In this document: positions 56,801 through 64,000 of the stretch, in pieces | How the letters are laid out: every line of letters begins with the position of its first letter | Numbering within the stretch: position 1 is the first letter of the stretch | Assembly (NCBI RefSeq): GCF_010183535.1 | Contig: NC_071333.1 | Span: 7,562,587-7,626,586, forward strand | Reading direction: 5' to 3' | Length of the DNA: 64,000 bases | Origin: Caenorhabditis remanei | Lineage: Eukaryota > Nematoda > Chromadorea > Rhabditida > Rhabditidae | Notes under the pieces: model-generated | What the model was told of the DNA's origin: nothing | Seen by the model: the letters and a program-made list of their open reading frames with translations, nothing else | The model's database searches: none | Made by a program: the position numbers and the translations under genes

Positions 56801-58390
56801 ATGCTCACAACACAAAACCCTGATCTGTGTGTGGAACCATTTATAGAACCTTCTCAATGGTTTTTTACACTGGTAGAAATTATTCTAGCTGTTGGTGGAT
56901 TAACCATGAATACTGTAATAACTGTGATATGTCACAAAGCGTCCCCCATGCCACATTCACAAAGACGGATACTGGTAAATTGAAGTTTATAATGTTGAAT
57001 ACATTCCAATAGTTTTTTCCAGGCTTCAATATCTATAAATTTTGCTGTACTCTCAGGATTCCAACTTGCTCGTAACTTTTTCTTATTTCTTGTAATGCAA
57101 CAACCGTGTCTTAGCCAAGTGACTACTGTTTCATGTAAACTTCAAGAGTTTCCTCTAATTTTCTGTTACATTCATTGTGCTGCAACGTTTTTCCTGTTAG
57201 GAGTTCAATGCAATTTTCTGAAGTTGTAAGTTGAAAAATAAGTTTTAACATCAGGTATATTTCTTCAGAAAGCCAATTGACAAACTCCCTATGAAATGGT
57301 ATTTGACTTGCTCAGTTTGGCAAAGTACTGTCGCAGCTGCAAGTGTCGCTTTAGCACTGTTATTCACTGCATTTGATCAAGACTTAGAAAACGAGCCGAT
57401 GAACAAATGTTCAATTCTTCTCGCTGTCTCGCAATCTTTTCTGACATTCTCTCTTCTGACACTTCTGATTTTACTTCACGCTTTTGGATTCATACTCATC
57501 ATGATAGCATCCATACTACAGAGAAACAAGTGAGTAAACGCGAAATTTTGGTGAATCCAATTTTGTTTGCAGGAAAAGTTGGATAGCGTTCACAATATTC
57601 TCCTTAAAAGAAATTCTTCAATACGAGACTTTAGCATGGCAAATATCTCTCTTTGTCTCGGGATGCGTAGTGTTATATCGACATGTTTTAAGGGAAACAT
57701 GTGATGAGGTATGTGATTTCCATCATGGTATTATTTGAAAACAAACAGGACAAAAATACTTTCAGTGTGCGGTTGTCATTCTGGAATTGGCGTTTTTAAT
57801 ATTGCCTCTACTGATATCATTTGTTCATCCTCTGTATTTAATCTGGTAAGTCCAAAACTTCATTCACGAGAAAAGACAAAAGTTCATTGTTCAATTACTT
57901 TTTGTATTTATCTATTCTCTAAGAAAGCAAACAACCATTTTAATTCAAACCACTATCACAACAATTTTAATCCTATAAATCAGTACTTTTTTACGATGAA
58001 AAACTGATAAAAATCTAGTCATGAAATTCTTTGTCTTTTCTTCGTACACTACTGTAGATATTACCTGAAGTTTGATTTTAGGTACGTTCTACCCATGCGA
58101 GATGCTGCAACTAGAACATTCCCGTGCATGTTATCAGCGTTGCCTGAGTACTCACTGGTACCACCACAAGTTCCATCAGCGAGCACTTCAGCAAGTAAGT
58201 TTTCACTTACTTCTGGATATAGTCAATGTCATATATTCCAGCATTCCCACTCCAAAGCCCCCGCACTGATCTCACTCCAAGTGATACTCTGGCAAATGAA
58301 TTCAAGAAGAAGCTATCATCATTATCACCTAAAGTGGTGATTGAAGAAGAAGATATCGCTGCTTGTGAATGGCCGACTGATCCGCTGTAA
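56801..58390 (+). CDS. Seven-transmembrane receptor, nematode chemoreceptor-like
   Basis: Seven exons (56801-56974, 57023-57225, 57269-57529, 57573-57708, 57766-57845, 58082-58194, 58242-58390) give 371 residues. Hydrophobic segments occur at roughly residues 24-43, 60-80, 102-122, 142-165, 188-213, 235-255 and 270-290. Typical features are a glutamate/aspartate-free helix 1 with GGLTMNTVITVIC, HCAATFFLLGV in helix 3, a basic loop (KPIDKLPMKW) and a Ser/Thr/Glu-rich cytoplasmic tail (KKLSSLSPKVVIEEED). This layout fits worm serpentine (Sr-type) receptors. The exact class is not assigned, and ligand and cell type cannot be read from sequence. Confidence 0.72.
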
Positions 58391-58890
58391 AATCTAAAGA
58401 AAAACGAAAAATCCGTTGTAAAAATTGTTTCTGTCTTTCTTCTCTCTTTCTCTTTCACGCCCTTTTTATATAGTGCTTTTTTCAATTTTCTCTATTTCAC
58501 TAAGTAGCAATTTATTTGCGACAAATAAACTTATATTTTTCACAACTTGAACGGTTATTGAACTGGGAATGTGAAGTTTTCTGGAGCGAAGAGAAAATGT
58601 GGAAGATTAACTTTGGAGTGATTCAAAAATATGGGAAAAATTAATTATACCGGGTACGGAATTTTTGACAAAAAGGGGTAGGGCTTTTTCAAGATCTAAA
58701 GCTCTAGTCTACAAAAAAAGGAACTGAAAAATATAGGGTGTTTAGAACTGAAATTACACCAATATGGCGTTAGACAATTGCGGGCACTTATTTAAAATGT
58801 CGTATGAGAAAAAAATAAAAGAGAGAGTGAAAAAAGGTAATACTTGGAAGAATATATACATTTCACGATCAATCATAAATTAAAAAGATA
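58391..58890. other. Convergent 3' region with polyadenylation signals
   Basis: Five hundred bases separate the receptor stop (+) from the coiled-coil gene stop (-). An AATAAA at 58524 is the likely receptor poly(A) signal. Nothing else was recognised. Confidence 0.55.
58524..58529 (+). terminator. Polyadenylation signal AATAAA (receptor gene)
   Basis: Canonical hexamer 134 bp downstream of the receptor stop codon. Confidence 0.55.
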
Positions 58891-61800
58891 TTAGGTAAAT
58901 CGATCCTTTGTTAAATGACGTTCTACGGCACGCTCCTCTTGTGGTGACAAGTCCAAGATTCGACCAATATTGTAGATATTGGCAAGTTGGCTGTGTCGAT
59001 CACTGAAAGACATAAAAACTAGTTAAACAACTGAAATACATGTACGTACCTCAATATGAATGTGAGAAGTGCATCCTTTGCTTCTACATCCAATCCGTTC
59101 TGGAATGACTCAGAACTGCTTCCGGCACTTGGTAGATTTCCTGCAGCGGCAAGTACGGAGGCGCGAGCTGAAAAAGTTGTAAGTTATAGAGTGGTTTTAA
59201 TCGAAAATAGATTACGTTGCATTTTGCGATGGGTGATGACCGATCCGGTTGGCGATTTTCGATGACTGTTGATGATCTGATTCTGCTTACAAATAAGCAT
59301 ATCTCTCTCCCGCAGCTCGTTCTCAAGGTGGAGAACTTTTCTATCGAACTGAAATTCAAAAGTTCAGAATTTGTCTCAAAAGTCTCACAAGAGTGAATAA
59401 TCCTCTTACAGTATCTGCCAGTTTTGCCATGCTAGTTTGATTCAAAATAAGTTTCTGTTTGTTGAGTTCGCGTTGCAAATCCTCGATTTCCATAGACATT
59501 TGTGCTTCTCTTGACAGGAAACGGTCACGTTCCATGTTTTTCATTTTGTAAAGCGTGGCCTCCTCAATCGCCTTATCTCGAAGTTTGGTCACATCACTCA
59601 ATTTTTTGGTGATAGCATCAAGCTCTTCTCTGAAACGGATATTACATAGATTTCGTATGATTAATGATTTATTGTTACCTGAGACTCTCAATAATCTCCT
59701 TTTGACGCTGAGAAATAAGTCTTTGCGAGTCAACGTCATCTCTCAAGTTGCTTTCACTGACAGACAAATTGGCAACTCGTTCTTTGAGAGCTGCGAGCTC
59801 CTGGTCTTTCTTCTGCACAATTTCGCAAAGCTCATCAATTTCCGAAGTGAGTTCAGTGTATTGCTGAAAGTGATGTCATTGTACATACATAATGGTTTTA
59901 TCACTAGAAGAGCCTTGAACTTCCGGCGTTGGCGCCTGGCTACCGTTTCTTATCTTATTAATGTTGTAATGGGAATTGTAGAAAGAAGGGCAAGTATGGT
60001 TGTTGAATAAAAAAGGCATACAAAAATAACACCAAATGATACCTGTTCAGCTTCAACCTCGATCCCATCAATAGTTTGCTGAGACTCCTCCAGTTCTTTC
60101 TCGAGTTTGGAATTGATTTTCAGAAGTTCCTGGAACAAGAAATTACAGAATCTTTAAAAAGAATAAATTGCGAACCAAAGAAAACAATGCATTTATGACA
60201 CTCACCTTTTCTCCATGCTTCACTTTTTCCAAGTCAGCTTGAAGTTTACCAATTTCCACTTGAAGACTTTCCATGACTACCGGAAGGTGTCGATCAACAA
60301 GAATGAACGAGTCGCTGTCCGTCTACAAAATTCAAATTTTGAATACAAAATGCGTTGTCGGAATTTTGCATAACCGTCACATCTGCACTCCGCCCTCCGT
60401 CACAAAGACAGATTGATGGAAAAAACATCTGCTCGGGCAAGAGGTAAAAGAAAAAACATATGTTCATGTTCTCCGGGCGCTAGCATTAAAATTTCAAAAC
60501 GGCCGGAGGTGGCGAAACTAATAAACTAATAAAATATTATCAGACAAGAGAAAAAGAGTGTTATCAGTTCTTCTTAAATAATTCCAGTGTTACCAGCCAC
60601 ACTGGTGAATGTGATCGAAAACGGACAGAAGAAGAAAAAAAAACGAATATAAAATCGGAATTGGCAAAGAGTCAATTAGGCTTGAGGCCAAAGAGGGAGA
60701 GGAAAGAGGGACACCATGATAACATGATAATGATCAATTTGGAGGGAAAACAAGAAAATGAACGGGTGGACGGAGAAAAGAGGGGGGAAATGGACGAACG
60801 ATAAGAAAGATGATCCATGATCCGTCATCAAGAACTTACACGCCGACAGATATACGAGACGACAAATCTTTTTTTCCGAAAATTTTATTCGTCATGAATC
60901 ATTTGAATGGCGTAGAAAAAGCGGACACACTATACCGTAAAAGCCGAAAGAAATAATTTGAAAGAGTAGGTCATCTGTGAAAAACCCATTGTACTACCAC
61001 TGAACACGAGTACTATTGTACATCAGAAAAATAATATATCGACAGTGGTATATGGGTTACATAATGACAGTAGCGGGGTGTAGTAGTGTCAGAGGGCGGT
61101 ATCCCAACTAATTCGCATATTATAGCTACAGGTGTACGTTGCTATCGCGCAGGTTGCCATTGGCCCCCGCAACAGCATGAAGACGGAGAAAAAGTCTCCA
61201 CAAGCAATGATGAGAAAATCAAACAATAGCTTTTGCTTTGACATTTCTTCCCTTTTTTCATGTTACATTGCAGTTTTCGGCCATACACTGAGACCGTTGA
61301 AAAAAAAGAGGAGAAACGATTCATCAAACTTATTCAACTTGACGTTTTTACGCGATTTATTTATCTGTTTAAGCCGTTGCCAACTTAAAAAATAAAACGT
61401 GACAAAAACAGGAACAAAAACGCAGACAAAGAAGTTGGCGGAAAATTCAAAACCGAATGTGAATGTGGTAGAAATTTGCATAATCAGGGAAGAGTGTTCA
61501 AAAGAAGAAATAAAAGACACAAACTCACGGTTCTTTTTTCTCCCATCTTTTGTGTTAAAACGGCACGGAACATTGATTGAAAGAAAGTGTAGATAATAGG
61601 AATTAATTTCATTTAAAGGTGAGCGAAACCGTGGGTGGCGGATAATGACACACCAGTCAAAAAGAGGAAGAATGAGTGTGAGAACAAGAACATCTGGAGA
61701 AAAGTTTTTTGGAAGTTAGTAGTATAGCTACTAGTGATTCCGATCGGTTGAAAAAACGGGCAAAAAGAGAACACAGGGTGTCAAGGAACAATTCGGAAGG

Positions 61801-63759
61801 AAATACTACAGTTTCGCAACTAGTGGTCAGTAGAAATGGAAAATGCGAGACGAAGGAAAAGCATTTTTGTACATTTCTAGTTTCTAAGAACTGAGAAGCT
61901 ACAAAATAGAAATGTTGATGTATAATTTTGAAATAGTGTACTTAAAGGAAATCTTGAGATTTGGTGAGCACCAGCGTGGTCAAAAACCTACTCAAACAAC
62001 TTCTTGAGGTAAAAATAACAAGTGCCAGTAAATTAGACGTTTAAATTTTCCGCTTAAATGGCGTTTTGTTCAAGCAAATAAGTTAGACTACTGAATACGA
62101 CCTAATATTTCGAAAATGAATCAAACAACAAACTTTTCAAAATTTCCAAAAATACTGAACACGGGCGTAACCTCAGTTCCCCCTCCGCACAGGAACTCAT
62201 AAGCCTACATATATACACACTTGCTCAGTTCGAGTCACACACACGAAGATAGAAGCAGAAAAATAGTTCAAATAGTGAAGTGAGCGCGCGAAAACAAAAT
62301 ATTCGTGAACAAGTGGCCTTGTGTTTATGAGTGAAGCGAGGAAGGTGTTGTGTCCAGGGGTGACGCCAGTCGTCAGTTCAACACAGTCTTCTTTCCGGGA
62401 GAGAAATGGATGGGAGGTGAATGACTATTTAGGGGAGAGGACTGTCACCGAATTTCAAACGAAATTAATCGAGTCTACTGCGTTGCTTTGCCCAAAATCG
62501 TAAAATAAAAATACAGTTTTCATTTCTTTCAATTCACTTACAAGGTCTCAAAAATCGTTTTTCTCCTTTCTTTTTCATTTAAAACGATTCTCATCATAAA
62601 CTTTCTCTACTCACTTGAACTAATTGAAATGTTAAACTGTTGATGAAATTGAAAAGTGAAAAAAAGGAAAAAACCAGGCGTTGAGAAGAAATTTGAAAGG
62701 AACGGGAAAAAAGAAAGAAATGGAAAAGGTTACCGTGAAATGTACACATAATGTAGAATGATTAAGAGACCCGACTCCGAACAGTTTTTTTCTCAAATTT
62801 ATTGACATTGATGGGGAGAGGAAACGAAGAGCCTTGTTGGAACCCGCTTCTAGTGTTTATTCATTTAAAATCAGATGAGTTTTCTAACAGAAACTTGCCC
62901 ATCATCAAATGTGTTTGTTTACCAGATGTGAAAGTTCAACAAAACGTTTGAACTTTTAAAACAAGAAGCTACGAGAGACGTTTTTTTTGTTTCTAAGAGA
63001 CAGCGGGGGCGACTACGACAGCAATAAACAAGAATAAAATCGGCATGGTGAAATAGTGAGTGGAATATGAAATATCACAAAGAAACAAACGTCTATGCTT
63101 CTCTTCTTTTTCATAGATTTGCTTTTGAATTCAAGAAATCAGAATATTGAGATTTCTGAGAAAACAGTTGGGAAGAAATGTGAAATAGAAAACAGAAGGC
63201 AAGAAGAGAACAAAAAACAGGGCGTAACCAGAAGGACTAAAAAATTTACTAACTGATTCGGTGACAAGAACTTTGTTAAATTGAGCGGAAAATGATTAAT
63301 TGCTACCGTATCTATATCATATACGCTTTCAAAAGAAAAAAATGAAAAAATCTAGGATATTTGTTGTGTTTGTTTTTGCGGGGGAAGAAAATAACTCAAG
63401 TGTTTGATTTCTATTTGAATATTCTGCGCTTTCTATTTTTTTGTTGAATTGTTTTACCGAAGAAAAAATCTTGCTTCTTCACAAATATCTGAATTTTGTG
63501 AAAGACCATACCTGAACAGTTTGGTCATGACATGAAGAGGTCACCACACCAGTGTCCATCACACTTTTCCTCTTTTTCTCGGCGGCCATTTTCTTTCCAA
63601 CGAGATAGGCGCTCATCTGTTGTTCTTCGTCTCGTCTGAAGGAAATAGTACTATTTGAATGACCATGACTCAGAAGGCGTTGTCCGTTTATGTTTATCTC
63701 GGGTCCCCTTCCCTCTTTCCCCAACATTTTTCTCACTTATTGCGGTCGTATTTAGACAT
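58891..63759 (-). CDS. Long coiled-coil protein, 372 residues
   Basis: Nine exons (63759-63737, 63635-63512, 60322-60206, 60129-60043, 59863-59679, 59629-59410, 59348-59216, 59167-59050, 59002-58891) join in consistent phase. The short N-terminus (MSKYDRNKRDEEQQMSAYLV) is basic; DQTVQTDSDSF precedes an almost continuous coiled coil from about residue 65 to 255 (NSKLEKELEESQQTIDGIE, RQKEIIESLREELDAITKKL). The C-terminus is a compact helical segment, DALLTFILSDRHSQLANIYN then IGRILDLSPQEERAVERHL. The family is not recognised; the architecture resembles cytoskeletal or vesicle adaptor proteins. Intron 2 is 3.2 kb, unusually long for this window, and may hold regulatory elements or another first exon. 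Confidence 0.82.
60323..63511 (-). other. Large intron 2 of the coiled-coil gene
   Basis: A 3.2-kb intron. Plus-strand ORFs of about 60-87 codons at 61.1-61.9 and 62.3 kb have no splice context or motif. The stretch near 62.2-62.3 kb is comparatively GC-rich with a TATATA run, which could mark an internal promoter. No repeat family or RNA gene was recognised. Confidence 0.5.
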
Positions 63760-64000
63760 TGAACAACAACAGTAGGTGAATTAGGAAGTTCAATTAAAAA
63801 TGTTCAGAAAGAAAACTAGGACCGGGTACTGTATGGTGGAGAGAGGAGACGAAAAGAGGGAAAACTATATTTGATGTATGGTTAAAAAGGAGTGGTGAGT
63901 GGATGTAACAAGAAAACTTTTTTATGTACAGTACTGTTGTAATGTGATAGGATTCTCAAAATTTATGACCTTCCTGCCCTATCATCAATCCCCCTATCAA

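Noticed and set aside
62321..62503. A 60-codon plus-strand ORF in intron 2 of the coiled-coil gene.
   Set aside because: It has no splice partner and no motif, and lies in a GC-richer stretch that could be regulatory.
1..64000. CRISPR arrays, rRNA genes, bacterial operons and intact tRNA genes.
   Set aside because: None was seen. The window is eukaryotic and the two tRNA-like elements lack a complete cloverleaf.

Overview
The window is nematode nuclear DNA, most probably Caenorhabditis elegans chromosome I or a very close relative. It is AT-rich. Genes are small and broken by short introns, many of about 45-60 bp, with TTTCAG-type acceptors. The gene at 20.2-21.3 kb encodes the four GFG/GLG-amide peptides I recognise as nlp-6. 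Coding sequences were rebuilt by hand from ORFs, splice consensus and phase compatibility. No transcript data were available, so exon ends are predictions.

Layout. 0.1-2.6 kb (+): an EF-hand protein of the KChIP/neuronal calcium sensor family with two alternative first exons. 3.7-5.8 kb (-): a protein phosphatase 1 glycogen-targeting subunit with an RVxF motif and a CBM21 domain. 6-15 kb: a 9-kb gene desert rich in CACGTG E-boxes, with one perfect hairpin. 15.3-16.0 kb (+): a TMEM218-like ciliary transition-zone protein with an X-box 66 bp upstream. 16-20.2 kb: intergenic, with a candidate micropeptide locus. 20.2-21.3 kb (+): nlp-6. 23.8-29.6 kb (+): a 946-residue low-complexity protein rich in Pro, Ala and Glu, with a 12-residue tandem repeat, a TP-rich segment, a Ser/Tyr/Arg-rich region and a C-terminal coiled coil. 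It has an internal alternative first exon and, near 30.2 kb, a possible dual-coding last exon shared with a 68-residue ORF. 31.0-31.4 kb (-): a 69-residue membrane protein.

34.2-36.1 kb (-): a CCDC6-like coiled-coil protein whose N-terminal domain I do not recognise; that domain recurs twice in a tandem-duplicated relative at 46.3-48.2 kb (-). 39.1-40.9 kb (-) and 44.2-45.2 kb (+): two divergently transcribed paralogous secretory single-pass membrane proteins separated by about 3.4 kb that includes a repeat field. 49.6-54.4 kb (+): a cluster of small coiled-coil genes sharing a W-K-x-R motif, three of them about 200 bp apart as in an operon, preceded by a broken copy that runs into a tRNA-like repeat. 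54.9-56.3 kb (-): a frameshifted pseudogene resembling the N-terminal part of a worm Argonaute. 56.8-58.4 kb (+): a seven-transmembrane receptor of nematode chemoreceptor type. 58.9-63.8 kb (-): a 372-residue coiled-coil protein with a 3.2-kb intron.

The left half (0-32 kb) carries conserved neuronal, ciliary and metabolic genes with large intergenic regions. The right half (34-58 kb) looks like a lineage-specific expansion zone of duplicated coiled-coil and membrane genes, relics and repeats. The two most distinctive items are the nematode domain fused to a CCDC6-type coiled coil with its tandem relatives, and the operon-like W-K-x-R cluster.
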